Shown here: one piece after another, positions 1-10,111 of the stretch
Position numbering within the stretch: the stretch's first letter is position 1
Layout: the number at the start of each line of letters is the position of its first letter
Origin: Microvirga ossetica
GTDB taxonomy: Bacteria; Pseudomonadota; Alphaproteobacteria; Rhizobiales; Beijerinckiaceae
Assembly (NCBI RefSeq): GCF_002741015.1
Contig: NZ_CP016616.1
Location: 355,501 to 419,500 of the forward strand
Direction: 5' to 3'
DNA: 64,000 nucleotides
Made by a program: the position numbers and the translations under genes
The notes under the pieces: model-generated
What the model saw: the letters and a program-made list of their open reading frames with translations, nothing else
Databases searched by the model: none
What the model was told of the DNA's origin: nothing

Positions 1-189
1 CTTATAGGCATCGAGACGCCACTGGAGCATCCACTCCGGCTCGCCCTTCTTGGCCGAGATGAAGCGGATCACATCCTCGGAGAGGCCCTTGGGCGCCTTC
101 TCCATCTCGACTTCGGTCTCGAAGCCGTACTTGTATTGATCGACATCGATCAGGCGAACCTGATCGATCGTTTCCTGCACTGCAGGCAT
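1..189 (-). CDS. sufB: Fe-S cluster assembly scaffold SufB, N-terminus (runs off window)
   Basis: Reading the minus strand from the ATG at 189 gives 63 codons open to the window edge. The protein starts MPAVQETIDQVR and contains LSEDVIRFISAKKGEPEWML, typical of the SufB N-terminus. SufB is the core of the SufBCD scaffold that assembles iron-sulfur clusters in the cytoplasm. A purine-rich ribosome site (GGGAGAG) lies just upstream of the ATG. The gene follows the cysteine desulfurase by 66 bases on the same strand, as in alphaproteobacterial suf operons. Only the first eighth or so of the gene is present; the call rests on recognising this segment. Confidence 0.92.
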   Translation of the reverse strand, partial: MPAVQETIDQVRLIDVDQYKYGFETEVEMEKAPKGLSEDVIRFISAKKGEPEWMLQWRLDAYK

Positions 190-255
190 TCGTCTCTCCC
201 ACCGCTCACGGCTTCAAGGGCCGCGGGTTGATGACAAGGAAATGCTCGCCGGCCG

Positions 256-1428
256 TCAGGCCGCGCTCGCCTTCCGCTTATATAAGGTGCCGACCACCGT
301 TTCGCACGCCTCCGCAAAGCGGATCACGTCCTCTTTCGTGGTCGACCACCCCAAACTCACACGCAAAACGCCCTCGGCCAGGGCGGGCTCCATGCCCATG
401 GCGTCGAGAACATGCGATCGCTTGACCTTTCCGGACGAGCAGGCCGAACCGGAGGACAGGGCCACCCCTGCCAGATCGAAGGCGATCAACGCCGTCTCGG
501 CTTTGAGGCCGGGTATGGCAAAGGCGAAGGTATTAGGCAACCGCTCAGCGCCGGAAGCCACAACAATGACATCGGGTGCGATCCGGCGAAGCTCGGCCTC
601 TGCCAGGTCGCGGAGACCCCGGAGTCTTGCGGATTCCTGCCCCAGCCCCGACAGGGCAAGCTCGGCCGCAGACCCGAAGCCGGCGATGGCCGCCACGTTC
701 TCGGTGCCGGCCCTGAAACCCTTTTCCTGCCCGCCGCCGCGGATCAGCCTGTCGGCGATCTCGAACTGGTCCGAGGCCAGGATCACGGTACCGATTCCCT
801 TCGGGCCGCCGATCTTATGGGCCGACAGGGTCAGTACATCGGCCTCAAGCTCGGCCATGTCGACCGGGATCCGACCTGCGGCCTGGACCGCATCGGTATG
901 CACCAGCCCGCCATGCTCGTGGATGATCCGGGCCGCCTCGGCGACCGGCTGGAGAACGCCCGTCTCGTTGTTGGCGAGCTGGATGGAGACCAGTATCCGC
1001 TCGTCTCCGGACCTTTCCAGGGCGGCCTTGAGCCAGGCCAGATCGAGGACTCCGTTCGAATCGACCGGGATGAGCTCGATGGCCTCGGCGGGGAACCGGT
1101 GGCCGTTGAGAACGCAGGGATGCTCGGCCGCTCCCAGGAGGAGCCGGGTCGTCCCCGGCTGCCCGAGGCGGCGGAAGCTTGGCGTCAGGACGAGATTCGC
1201 AGCCTCGGTCCCGCCGCTGGTGAAGACGACGTTCTTCACCCGGGCGCCGACGAGACGGGCCACTTTCTCGCGGGCGCTTTCGATTTCGGCCCGGGCGGCC
1301 CGGCCTTCGGCATGGACGGACGAGGCATTTCCGGGCAGCAGCAGCGCGCGGAGGACGACCTCGGCAGCCTCCGGCCGCAGGGGCGAAGTCGCATTATGGT
1401 CGAGATATATGCGCTGGCTGACCACCAT
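256..1428 (-). CDS. Cysteine desulfurase (NifS/IscS class)
   Basis: A PLP enzyme that takes sulfur from L-cysteine as an enzyme-bound persulfide, here presumably feeding the Suf scaffold. Visible motifs, in order: YLDHNATSPLRP at the N-terminus, TSGGTEAANL for cofactor phosphate binding, the PLP lysine in LSAHKIGGPKG, and the mobile-loop active cysteine in SGSACSSGK. I chose the ATG at 1428 (390 residues, start MVVSQRIYLDHN) because family members begin there; the frame stays open to 1497 but the extra residues look untranslated. It is the first suf gene in the window and is followed by sufB. A more exact name (IscS or SufS type) is not safe from sequence alone. Confidence 0.93.
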   Translation of the reverse strand: MVVSQRIYLDHNATSPLRPEAAEVVLRALLLPGNASSVHAEGRAARAEIESAREKVARLVGARVKNVVFTSGGTEAANLVLTPSFRRLGQPGTTRLLLGAAEHPCVLNGHRFPAEAIELIPVDSNGVLDLAWLKAALERSGDERILVSIQLANNETGVLQPVAEAARIIHEHGGLVHTDAVQAAGRIPVDMAELEADVLTLSAHKIGGPKGIGTVILASDQFEIADRLIRGGGQEKGFRAGTENVAAIAGFGSAAELALSGLGQESARLRGLRDLAEAELRRIAPDVIVVASGAERLPNTFAFAIPGLKAETALIAFDLAGVALSSGSACSSGKVKRSHVLDAMGMEPALAEGVLRVSLGWSTTKEDVIRFAEACETVVGTLYKRKASAA

Positions 1429-1663
1429 GGCTGCGTGAGGCCTCACGAAATTCTTGCAATCGACCCTGGTTGCCGTGCTAAAGCACCGCAACCACATCTG
1501 TCCGATGTTTTCCCCCGACGGTAATAGTCATCCGGGGCGAATGAAACAATGGAACACTTTAGAATAGTTCTAAGGGTTCTTTTACGAGGATCCGCGGCCT
1601 GAAGTCAAGGTCGTTCCGGATTTTCCCTCTCCCGACGGAGAGGTGATCAAGAGGTTCGCGTAT

Positions 1664-2320
1664 ATGCCTGAAGTCATCTTCACGGGTCCTGCCGGTCGCA
1701 TCGAAGGACGCTACCAGCCAGCCAAGGAAAAAGGCGCTCCCATCGCCATCATCCTGCACCCGCACCCGCAATTCGGCGGGACGATGAATAACCAGATCGT
1801 CTACAACCTGTACTACGACTTCGCGAAGCGCGGTTTCTCGGTGCTGCGTTTCAATTTCCGCGGCGTGGGCCGCAGCCAGGGCGCTTTCGACCATGGCCAG
1901 GGTGAGCTCTCCGATGCGGCCGCGGCCCTCGACTGGGCTCAGTCCATGAACCCGGATGCCCGCGCCTGCTGGATCGCCGGCGTGTCCTTCGGGTCCTGGA
2001 TCGGCATGCAGTTGCTCATGCGCCGCCCGGAGATCGAAGGCTTCATCTCGATTGCGGCCATGGCCAACCGCTACGATTTCTCCTTCCTCGCCCCCTGCCC
2101 GTCCTCGGGCCTCTTCGTGCACGGCTCGGAAGACCGCGTCGCGCCGGTCAGGGACGTGGTCAGCGTGATCGAGAAGGTGAAGACGCAGAAGGGCGTGAAG
2201 CTCGAGCACGCGGTAATCGACGGCGCCAACCACTTCTTCGACGGCAAAGTCGACGAGCTGATGGTGTCCGTGGACGAATACCTGAACAAGCGCCTGGGAA
2301 CGACCGAAGAGGCCGCCTGA
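1664..2320 (+). CDS. Alpha/beta hydrolase (COG2945-like)
   Basis: A 218-residue single-domain serine hydrolase. LHPHPQFGGTMNN near the N-terminus is the usual oxyanion-hole segment of this family, GVSFGSW holds the nucleophile serine, HGSEDRVAP supplies the acid residue and GANHFF the catalytic histidine. The substrate is unknown. I prefer the ATG at 1664 because AAGAGG lies at a good distance upstream and relatives start MPEVIFTGPAGR; an in-frame GTG at 1643 would add seven residues. The gene is divergent from the suf genes and followed by a strong terminator, so it is probably a single-gene transcript. Confidence 0.88.
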   Translation: MPEVIFTGPAGRIEGRYQPAKEKGAPIAIILHPHPQFGGTMNNQIVYNLYYDFAKRGFSVLRFNFRGVGRSQGAFDHGQGELSDAAAALDWAQSMNPDARACWIAGVSFGSWIGMQLLMRRPEIEGFISIAAMANRYDFSFLAPCPSSGLFVHGSEDRVAPVRDVVSVIEKVKTQKGVKLEHAVIDGANHFFDGKVDELMVSVDEYLNKRLGTTEEAA

Positions 2321-2367
2321 GCCGAGATCGGCACTGCGATCTCGCATCTTTCAAGTCATGAACTTCC

Positions 2368-2400
2368 GAAGCCGGCGTCCGAATACGCCGGCTTCTTCGT
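2368..2400 (+). terminator. Rho-independent terminator after the hydrolase gene
   Basis: A perfect 10-bp stem (GAAGCCGGCG with CGCCGGCTTC) and an 8-base loop, followed by TTCGTTTT, begins 48 bases past the hydrolase stop codon. Confidence 0.85.
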
Positions 2401-2419
2401 TTTCTGACAATCGCAAAAG

Positions 2420-2445
2420 CGAAGGCCGGCGATCGCCGGCCTTCG
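2420..2445 (-). terminator. Palindromic terminator for the RTX protease gene
   Basis: A perfect 26-base palindrome with half-site CGAAGGCCGGCGA. Read on the minus strand it is followed by CTTTT and sits 22 bases past the metalloprotease stop codon. With the terminator just to its left it separates two convergent transcripts. Confidence 0.75.
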
Positions 2446-2467
2446 TGCGTCTGTGTCTTCCGCAATC

Positions 2468-4987
2468 CTAGACCAGCAGGAAGTGATTGGTGCTCAGGTT
2501 ATGGCCGGCACCGATCACGGCGAACTTGGTCTGCCCTGCCGCCATGCCGGAACCGTCGGCATCGTAGAAGAGCTCGCCGGTCGCCTTGTTGTAGACGATG
2601 CGAAGGAAGCCCGTCGTCGCAGCGGGGCCGATGGTGAAAGCTGAGGCAGCGAGCGTATTTCCAGCTGGCAAATCGCCGAAGACGCTGCGGCTGAGCTGGA
2701 TCAAATCCTCGGCCACAGAGAAGTCCTCGACCGTGTCCACGTTTCCGGCGTGAGGCTTCGTGTCGAAGCGGAAATAATCGCGGCCGGCGCCGCCGACGAG
2801 ACAATCCATGCCATCGCCGCCCGACAGGGTATCGGAATGGTCGCCGCCATGCATCCAGTCGTTGCCGGAAAGCCCGAACAGCTGATCGCTGCCGCCGTTG
2901 CCATAGAGGGTGTTGCCGTTGCCATCGCCGGTGAGCGTGTCGGCATGGTTCGAGCCTTCCAGTCCCTCGATCGAGACGAAGACGTCTCCCGCCGCATCGC
3001 CCGCGGTGCCATAACCGGCCGAGAGGTTTGCAACCACGCCTGACGTGGCGCTCCAGTAAACCGCGTGGTCACGGCCATCGCCGCCGTCGAGCTGGTCGCC
3101 GCCGCCGCGGCCTTCGAGCCGGTCGTCACCGCCGCCGCCGTAGAAGCCGTCCCAGCCTGCCGTGCCGTAGAACTGGTCGGCGTGGACCGAACCGATCAGG
3201 CCCTCGATGGACACATACGCGTCACCGGTTGCCTCGCCGGTGTTGCGGCTCATGTTGAGGAGATCAACCAGCACGCCGGACGCGGCATCGGCATAGACGG
3301 CGAAATCGAAATCGGCACCGCCGTCGAGAAGGTCCGCTCCCTCGCAGCCGTAGAGATGATCGCCGCCGGCGCCGCCCGAGAGCGTGTCGGCACCACCGAA
3401 ACCCTTGAGCACATCGTGCCCGTTATAGCCCGAGAAGGTGTTGGCTGCGGTGCTGCCCTCGAGCGTGTCGCTGTGGAATGAACCTTCGATCACCTCGACG
3501 GCGACGTAGGTGTCGCCTGCGGCCTCGCCGGTGTTGCGCGAAGTATCCGAGAGGTAGACCCGCACGGCTCCCGAAGCCAGCGAATAGCTCACGGTATCGC
3601 GGCCGTTCCCGCCATTGAAGACGTCGGCATCGGCGCCGCCTTCGAGCCGATCGTTGCCGTCGCCGCCGGATAGCTGATCGTTGCCTGCGCCGCCTCTGAG
3701 GACATCATCGCCACCATCACCCCAGAAGGTGTTGGCATCACCGTTGCCTTCGATCGTGTCGTTGAAGCGCGATCCGTCGATGGCCTCGATGGAGACGAAG
3801 TGGTCGCCGACGGCTGCGCCGCCACTATGGAAGCCGGTTCCCCACAGGAAGACCTGCACGCCCGCCGACTCATCCCAGTAGCTCACCAGATCCTGGCCGT
3901 TGCCGCCGTCGAAGATATCGTATCCGGCTCCGCCATAGAACCGGTCGTCGCCATCCTCGCCGTAAAGATTGTCGTGGCCGCCATTCCCGTAGAGCTCATC
4001 GTTGCCCCGGCCGCCCTTGAGAATATTGTTGGCCTGATTGCCGATGATCTTGTCGTTGCCGCTTCCACTCTTGGCGTTCTCGATGAGAGAACGCACATTG
4101 CCCTGATACTGGAAGGCGTTGTAGACGTTTCCGTTGACGAAGGTCGTGTCGGTCTTTCGTGCGAGCCTGTCCTGGGAGAACCGCGAAAACCCTCCGGGCG
4201 TCAGATCGATCAGAGCATTGCCGGCGAAGTTCGATACGTCGTAGGTGTCGACGCCGCCGCCGTCCCAGATGGTCAGGAAGATCTTGTTGTCCGCCCGCCT
4301 GCCCTGACCGATGGGATATTGGTCAAGATACTCGTCCCTGACGAACATCTCTCCCGAGAACGCATCCCAGCTATAGACGGTATCGCCGTTATTCGTCGTG
4401 AAATCGGCACCGTACATCGCCTGCAAGGCAGCGATGTCGTACTGCATGAAGGTCGACGGCCTGTCCGTCGTGGTTTTATACGACATCACCGTGAATTCGG
4501 TCGAATCCCACGCAGCCGATACACTCGGGAGTCCGGGGACTGAGTCGTGAGTGTGTTTCAGGCCCAAGGCATGACCGAGCTCATGCAGAACCAGATAATA
4601 ATTTGACCCGCCTTTCGAGACATAGGGCGAGGATCCATATTCCAGCCAAGTCTCGCCGCCATAACCCGGCACGCCGGGATAATAGCCCGTGCTCGAATGG
4701 ATGATCGATCCGGCTTTAAAGCCGGCAACTTTGATCATCGCGTCGTTGCGACCTGCGTAGGAGACACCGACCTTGATGTAGCCGGCAACGGCAGCCATGG
4801 CCTCATGGACGACACTCTCCGACTGTGCCGACAGACGCTCGAACCCCGATGCGCTGGGATTAATCTGCACATAATCGCCACGGGCATCCGGAAGCGAGTA
4901 CGTGATCGCATCGCCCTTCCATTTCGAGCCTGACAGCAGCGCTGCGACGTCTGGATCCGGGGTGCGACGGCCTGAAATACTCGGCAT
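2468..4987 (-). CDS. Secreted serralysin-type (M10B) metalloprotease with RTX repeats
   Basis: The 839-residue protein has an N-terminal zinc protease domain: HELGHALGLKH (about residues 131-141) is the HExxHxxGxxH zinc site, and VMSYKT is the Met-turn. From about residue 310 to 730 come several blocks of glycine- and aspartate-rich nonapeptides (GGxGxDxLx) that bind calcium, then a serralysin-type C-terminal domain ending in NHFLLV. Such proteins leave the cell through a type I secretion system using a C-terminal signal; no transporter gene is seen nearby. The ATG at 4987 has its only SD-like bases almost touching it, and an in-frame TAG lies six bases upstream, so the true N-terminus is uncertain (see the 4860-5150 entry). 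Confidence 0.9.
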   Translation of the reverse strand: MPSISGRRTPDPDVAALLSGSKWKGDAITYSLPDARGDYVQINPSASGFERLSAQSESVVHEAMAAVAGYIKVGVSYAGRNDAMIKVAGFKAGSIIHSSTGYYPGVPGYGGETWLEYGSSPYVSKGGSNYYLVLHELGHALGLKHTHDSVPGLPSVSAAWDSTEFTVMSYKTTTDRPSTFMQYDIAALQAMYGADFTTNNGDTVYSWDAFSGEMFVRDEYLDQYPIGQGRRADNKIFLTIWDGGGVDTYDVSNFAGNALIDLTPGGFSRFSQDRLARKTDTTFVNGNVYNAFQYQGNVRSLIENAKSGSGNDKIIGNQANNILKGGRGNDELYGNGGHDNLYGEDGDDRFYGGAGYDIFDGGNGQDLVSYWDESAGVQVFLWGTGFHSGGAAVGDHFVSIEAIDGSRFNDTIEGNGDANTFWGDGGDDVLRGGAGNDQLSGGDGNDRLEGGADADVFNGGNGRDTVSYSLASGAVRVYLSDTSRNTGEAAGDTYVAVEVIEGSFHSDTLEGSTAANTFSGYNGHDVLKGFGGADTLSGGAGGDHLYGCEGADLLDGGADFDFAVYADAASGVLVDLLNMSRNTGEATGDAYVSIEGLIGSVHADQFYGTAGWDGFYGGGGDDRLEGRGGGDQLDGGDGRDHAVYWSATSGVVANLSAGYGTAGDAAGDVFVSIEGLEGSNHADTLTGDGNGNTLYGNGGSDQLFGLSGNDWMHGGDHSDTLSGGDGMDCLVGGAGRDYFRFDTKPHAGNVDTVEDFSVAEDLIQLSRSVFGDLPAGNTLAASAFTIGPAATTGFLRIVYNKATGELFYDADGSGMAAGQTKFAVIGAGHNLSTNHFLLV

Positions 4988-5150
4988 TCCCTATCGAGAG
5001 GCCGGGAAAGTAGCTCGCCATCAGGACGTTGAAGCGCAGCGGGAGGGTTAGGACGCCATCCACGACCCACTCGCCGATCCCTCTGAAAAAGTCGACCGCG
5101 TCTCGCGCTGCTCCTTCGAGCCAGTCCCACGCACCATCGAGCAAAGACAT
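4860..5150 (-). other. Small ORF overlapping the protease start, possibly its displaced N-terminus
   Basis: A 96-codon frame starts at an ATG preceded by AAGGATC at good spacing and by an AT-rich promoter-like stretch (about 5160-5190). Its first 50 residues (MSLLDGAWDWLEGAARDAVD onward) look like an amphipathic helix-rich peptide. It then runs 128 bases into the protease gene in another frame, where its translation becomes arginine-rich and meaningless. It may be a separate leader peptide or a protease N-terminus cut off by a one-base indel. The paralogous protease at 10875 has no such extension. Low confidence as an independent protein. Confidence 0.35.
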
Positions 5151-5364
5151 CGGGCTTGATCCTTAATGATATATTATCACTATACGTGAGGATCTCAACC
5201 TGGACAATATGTGAGCCGGCGCGCAAGCTCCGGTGGTTAATTCAATTACAAGTTGAGTGCACCAAGCGCGTCGAGAGCGCCCCTTGCGTCGAAACCGCGT
5301 GAAATCCCGGCGCGAAGCTGGTAGAGGGTCCGCACATTTGCGACAGGACCATGAGAGAGACGCG

Positions 5365-6627
5365 ATGAACGCGCCGAAATCCGAATTTCTGAAGGTGCTT
5401 ACCGAGCGGGGATTCATCCACCAGACCTCCGATTTCGAGGGCATCGATGCTGCGGCGCTGGAGCACCGGCTGACCACCTATGTGGGCTACGACTGCACGG
5501 GGCCCTCTCTCCATGTGGGACATCTGCTCTCCATCATGATGCTGCACTGGCTGCAGAAGACCGGCGCCGGCAAGCCGATCACCCTCATGGGCGGCGGCAC
5601 GACCCGAGTCGGTGATCCATCGGGCAAGGATGAGAGCCGCAAGCTTCTCACCGTGGAGCAGATCGAGGCCAACAAGGAGAGCATCAGGACGGTCTTCTCC
5701 CGCTTCATCTCCTTCGGCGACGGCAAGATCGATGCCATGATGGCCGACAATGCCGAATGGCTGACCAGGCTCAACTACATCGAGTTCCTGCGCGACGTCG
5801 GGCGCCATTTCTCGGTCAACCGCATGCTGTCCTTCGACAGCGTGAAGCTGCGCCTCGACCGGGAGCACGAGCTGTCGTTCCTGGAATTCAACTACATGAT
5901 CCTCCAGGCCTACGATTTCGTGGAGCTCAACAAGCGCTACGGCTGCGTGCTGCAGATGGGCGGCTCGGACCAGTGGGGCAACATCGTCAACGGCATCGAT
6001 CTCGGCCGCCGCCTCGGCACGCCGCAGCTCTATGCCGTCACCTGCCCGCTCCTGACCACAGCCTCCGGCGCCAAGATGGGCAAGACGGCCTCCGGCGCGG
6101 TCTGGCTCAACGCCGACATGTTGAGCCCCTACGATTACTGGCAGTTCTGGCGCAACACCGAGGATGCGGATGTTGGCCGCTTCCTGAAGCTCTTCACGAT
6201 CATGCCCATGGACGAGATCGCCCGGCTCGAGGCGCTGGAAGGCGCCGAGATCAACGAGGCGAAGAAGGTTCTCGCAACGGAAGCGACCGCCCTCCTCCAC
6301 GGCCACGAGGCGGCGGAGCTGGCCGCGGAAACCGCCCGCAAGACCTTCGAGCAGGGCACCCTGGCGGAAAGCCTGCCCACCATCGAGATCGCGTCGGATG
6401 TGCTGAAAGGCGGCCTCGGCGTGCTGGCGGCCTTCGGCCCCGACTACGCGAAGCTGGTGCCGTCATCGAGCGAGGCGCGCCGGCAGATCAAGAGCGGCGG
6501 GCTGAAGGTGAACGATCAGACCGTTTCGGACGAACGCGGCTCGTTGAGCCTGTCAGACGTCACGGCCGAAGGCGTGATCAAGCTGTCCTTCGGCAAGAAG
6601 AAGCACGTTCTGCTGCGGGCGATCTAA
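5365..6627 (+). CDS. tyrS: Tyrosyl-tRNA synthetase
   Basis: Charges tRNA-Tyr with tyrosine using ATP. The 420-residue protein has the class I signature [15 protein letters not shown] (HIGH equivalent HVGH at residues 50-53), the KMSKS equivalent KMGKT near residue 237, and a C-terminal S4 RNA-binding domain (about 355-415). The frame is open further upstream, but the ATG at 5365 follows GAGAGA and gives the expected start [12 protein letters not shown]. It is divergent from the protease gene and convergent with the AsmA-like gene, whose stop lies 14 bases away. Confidence 0.97.
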   Translation: MNAPKSEFLKVLTERGFIHQTSDFEGIDAAALEHRLTTYVGYDCTGPSLHVGHLLSIMMLHWLQKTGAGKPITLMGGGTTRVGDPSGKDESRKLLTVEQIEANKESIRTVFSRFISFGDGKIDAMMADNAEWLTRLNYIEFLRDVGRHFSVNRMLSFDSVKLRLDREHELSFLEFNYMILQAYDFVELNKRYGCVLQMGGSDQWGNIVNGIDLGRRLGTPQLYAVTCPLLTTASGAKMGKTASGAVWLNADMLSPYDYWQFWRNTEDADVGRFLKLFTIMPMDEIARLEALEGAEINEAKKVLATEATALLHGHEAAELAAETARKTFEQGTLAESLPTIEIASDVLKGGLGVLAAFGPDYAKLVPSSSEARRQIKSGGLKVNDQTVSDERGSLSLSDVTAEGVIKLSFGKKKHVLLRAI

Positions 6628-6640
6628 GGCTTCAAGAATC

Positions 6641-9600
6641 TCAGCGCTCGGGGACCGTCGGCAGCGACCCTGTCTGCGGATCCCCGGCGGCGCCGACGCC
6701 GAAAAGCTTGCGCAGAAAGCCGGGCGCGACCGCGGAGAGCGGGTTGACCGTCAGGGACGGCGAGCTCGCCTGCCCGTTCAGGCGGAAATTGACCGCGAAC
6801 AATCCCTCATACTGGCTTCCGCCCAAGAGCGGCCCGAACAGCGGCACCTGGGCGAACACGTTGTTGAGCCCGTAGGCCGGCACGAAGGTGCCCGTGATAT
6901 CGAGCCGGTCGCGCGCGTAGTCGATAAAGCCGCCAAGCGTGAACCCGATCTGGTTGCCCCAGATGGCGCCGTCCTTGAAGTCGAGCCGTCCGGCCGTGCG
7001 CGTGAATTCGAAGCGCGCCTTGGTGAACTGCACCTCGTTCACATCCACACGGACCATCTGAGGCTTGCCGAACTTGTCCTGCCCGGCGACGATCTGGGTC
7101 TGGGTCGGGATGATCCGGCGAAGAGCGGGCTCGTTGATGAGAGCGAAGGAGCGCAGGATCACATGCCCCTCCTGCGGCCCGTCGCCGGTGGCGAGTTGCA
7201 GGATGAGATCGCCGCGCGACATCCGCTTGTAGATGTCAGTGAAGCGCAGAAGCGCTCCGGCGTCGTCCGCCTGGATGACCACCACGGGGCGGCCGCCGGT
7301 ATCCTGCATGGTCTTGCCGAGAATGTCGGTGGCGCCGAGGCGTCCCTTCATGTCGAGCTGGCGCAGGTTGTCCTTGCGCATGGACGCTTTGATTGAGGCG
7401 TTGGTGATCGCCTCTTCGTTGAACCCGGTGAGAATGTTGAGGTTCAGGTCGAGATCGAAATCCTTGCTCTCCTTCGCGGCGGAGCCGCCGCGGCCGGAGG
7501 ATGCGGGTATCGTCGCTCCGCCCTTCACGAAAGGCCGCGCGTCGCCGACATTGCCGCGGATCGACACCTTGTAGACATTGTTGGCACGCTCGATCTGGGC
7601 CTTCATGTCATCGCCCGGCGAGAGCTTGAAGGTCGAAAGCTCCGCCTTCTCCAGGCTGCCTTCGCTGGAGAGCGTCGCATTTCCCCGCAGTTGAACCGGG
7701 CCGCTGTCGAGCTGAAGCTCACGGATTTCGTTCGCCGGGCCGTCCGCGAGGGTGAAACTGAGCTTGCCGGGCCTGCCGACCGGCTTCACCCAGCCCGGTA
7801 TGAGCTGGTCGATTCCGGCCCTGGCGAGGTCCGCCTCGACGAGAATGATGGAGGGTGCGGCCTCGCCGAGCGGCAGGCTGGCCTTGAGGCCGATGGTGCC
7901 TGTCAGCTGGGATCCGAAGGACAGCCCTCGCCTGTTGCGTGCAGCCTCGTCGACAGAAAACGCGACGCTGGCCTGCCCGCCCTGCCGGGTCTTGTGCAGG
8001 TCGATGGTGGCGGTGCTTCCGGCAAGCTTGCCGTCGCCCTTCACCGTGAGATCGCCCCTGTCATAAGCGATCGTCAGATTGGCGCCTTCCAGGCGGTCCT
8101 TGCCGAAGAACTTGTCGACGCCGAAATCGCTCACAGTGCCGCCGACCTTCAGCGGCAGGTCGACGAAGGCCGGAATGTTCTCGACCGGCAGGCCGATGCC
8201 GACGCGCAGATCCGTCTTTCCCTTCATGGTGGCGGGATCGATGTTGAAGCCTGCGATCTCCTTGATGCGCGGCTCGAGCAGCAGGGCGCCCAATCCGTCG
8301 GCGCCGCCTGTGAGGCGGAAATCGATGCGCGCGACCGCATTGTCGTCCCAGTAATTGTCCAGCACGAAGGTGCCGTCGGAGGCTCCGAGCGAGCGGTTGC
8401 CAGCCATCTGGACCAGGCCTGCGGGCGCGCGGAGGGAAACCTTCCTGCCGGTCACCTGGCCCGTGACATCCATGCCGGAAATCGGGGGAATGCCCGCATC
8501 GACCTGGAGCACACCCTTGGAAACGGCGAAGTCGATCTTGAGGGAATCGTCCGGCGTCGGACCGCCGGTGAGGGCCTTCTCGATGTCGGCACCCTTCATC
8601 GCCACCTTGAGATCGACGGATTCGAGCGTGCCCGCCTTCACGTTCGAGACCAGATACCGGCGCACCGGCGGAGCCACGGCCTCGGGCCAGATGCGCAGGG
8701 CCGACCGGACATCGGTCTTCTCAGCCTTGACGTCGAGCTTCAGCGCCTTCGGATCCGCGCTGGCTCCCAGGAGGCCGCTGATGCGGGCGGACAGGTCCGG
8801 CCCTTTGAGCGTCAAGCTGTTGATCGTGACCCCGTCGGGCCCCGACAGGTCGGCGGCGAACTCGCTCACCTGGACAGGCTTGTCGCCGGCGGCAGCCCCG
8901 GACCACACGGCGTCGCGGCCGCTGAGGGACATGCGCCAAGGGTTGCTTCCGTTGGGTGTCGACAGTCGGCCCTGCAGACGGAACTGCGTCTCGCCCCCCT
9001 TCACCTCCAGGGATTCGAGTTGAAGCGCCTTCCCGGCCTCGTCCCAATGGGCTTCGATCGTCGCGTGTTCGACGGGGAAAGGCGACGTATCTTTGTCGTC
9101 GATCTGGACCGTGCCCGCATTGCTCTCGAGCCGCGTCTTCAGCTCGGTGAGGCGCCCGTCGGCGAAGGCGATGTCGAAGCGTCCGGAGAATTCCACATCC
9201 GTCGTTGCCGGCAGGTCGGACGACCCGGTCAGCAGCAGAATGTCCTTGATCGGCGCGGCCTCGGCCGTGACGCTCGCCCGGTAGGAGGCCTTGCCCTGCG
9301 CGGTGACGTCGCCATTCAGCTGCCAGGGGCCTTGGTCGCCCTCCACCGTCGCGGCAAACTCGCGACCGCCGTTTTCCGCCCAGTCGAAGGCGGCATCCAC
9401 GCGCTGGAACCGGGCCCGCTCGCGACCGTCGGCATCGATGAAGACGAGGCGCGCATTGGTCAGCTGAGCCTGACCGAGGGTGTTGAGGACGCTCGACGGA
9501 CCGACGATCAGTTCGAGCAGCGAGCCTATTGCGCCAGAGACCGGGGACGGCCCGTTGGCGTCGCGGGCGAGCGACGCCGCGGCTTCCTTGGAGGGCGCCG

Positions 9601-10111
9601 GCGCGACAGGCGGCGGAGCCGCATTCCCGGTCTCCGTCTCCGCCTGCACGGGCGAGAAGGTGAGCGAGCCATCCCTGTTGACGAGAACGCGCAACTGCAG
9701 GTCCCGTACCTCGATGGCCTTGGGCTGCAGATTGGCGGTCAGCAGAGACATCAGGTCGACGCTGAGGATCGCGTAAGGCGCCCGCAGGACGAGGTCGCCC
9801 CCCGGGGCCCGGATGTCGAGGCCGTTCGCGCGCAGGGCCGGCGAGCCGTCATGGAGCTCGATGGCAGTATTCCGCAGCGTCACGTTCCAGCCGGGCCCGA
9901 TCCGCTCGGCCAGCGCCTCGGCAACCCGCTCGGGCAGGCGCCCGAAGCTCATCGGGGCGGCGGACAGGCGCAGATAGAACAGCCCGAGCGCCACAGCCAG
10001 GAAGACCAAAAGGCCAAGCTTCACATAGAGGGTGCCACGCAGCACGCGCTTGAGGCGGCTCCGCTTGACCGGTTCTTGCCGGGACAACGTGGTGCGAAAT
10101 GGCAGCTTCAT
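6641..10111 (-). CDS. AsmA-like / DUF3971 large envelope protein
   Basis: The 1,156-residue protein has a basic N-terminus, one membrane helix at about residues 33-50 (LGLLVFLAVALGLFYLRL), then a very long periplasmic part of repeating beta-rich segments. It shows the DUF3971/AsmA-C layout of YhdP and TamB-like proteins, which are thought to bridge inner and outer membranes and move phospholipid. The C-terminal motif around YARDRLDITGTFVPAYGLN is typical of the AsmA-like C-terminal domain. The alanine- and proline-rich stretch near residues 155-185 is probably a linker. The function in this organism is not shown by the sequence. Confidence 0.85.
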   Translation of the reverse strand: MKLPFRTTLSRQEPVKRSRLKRVLRGTLYVKLGLLVFLAVALGLFYLRLSAAPMSFGRLPERVAEALAERIGPGWNVTLRNTAIELHDGSPALRANGLDIRAPGGDLVLRAPYAILSVDLMSLLTANLQPKAIEVRDLQLRVLVNRDGSLTFSPVQAETETGNAAPPPVAPAPSKEAAASLARDANGPSPVSGAIGSLLELIVGPSSVLNTLGQAQLTNARLVFIDADGRERARFQRVDAAFDWAENGGREFAATVEGDQGPWQLNGDVTAQGKASYRASVTAEAAPIKDILLLTGSSDLPATTDVEFSGRFDIAFADGRLTELKTRLESNAGTVQIDDKDTSPFPVEHATIEAHWDEAGKALQLESLEVKGGETQFRLQGRLSTPNGSNPWRMSLSGRDAVWSGAAAGDKPVQVSEFAADLSGPDGVTINSLTLKGPDLSARISGLLGASADPKALKLDVKAEKTDVRSALRIWPEAVAPPVRRYLVSNVKAGTLESVDLKVAMKGADIEKALTGGPTPDDSLKIDFAVSKGVLQVDAGIPPISGMDVTGQVTGRKVSLRAPAGLVQMAGNRSLGASDGTFVLDNYWDDNAVARIDFRLTGGADGLGALLLEPRIKEIAGFNIDPATMKGKTDLRVGIGLPVENIPAFVDLPLKVGGTVSDFGVDKFFGKDRLEGANLTIAYDRGDLTVKGDGKLAGSTATIDLHKTRQGGQASVAFSVDEAARNRRGLSFGSQLTGTIGLKASLPLGEAAPSIILVEADLARAGIDQLIPGWVKPVGRPGKLSFTLADGPANEIRELQLDSGPVQLRGNATLSSEGSLEKAELSTFKLSPGDDMKAQIERANNVYKVSIRGNVGDARPFVKGGATIPASSGRGGSAAKESKDFDLDLNLNILTGFNEEAITNASIKASMRKDNLRQLDMKGRLGATDILGKTMQDTGGRPVVVIQADDAGALLRFTDIYKRMSRGDLILQLATGDGPQEGHVILRSFALINEPALRRIIPTQTQIVAGQDKFGKPQMVRVDVNEVQFTKARFEFTRTAGRLDFKDGAIWGNQIGFTLGGFIDYARDRLDITGTFVPAYGLNNVFAQVPLFGPLLGGSQYEGLFAVNFRLNGQASSPSLTVNPLSAVAPGFLRKLFGVGAAGDPQTGSLPTVPER

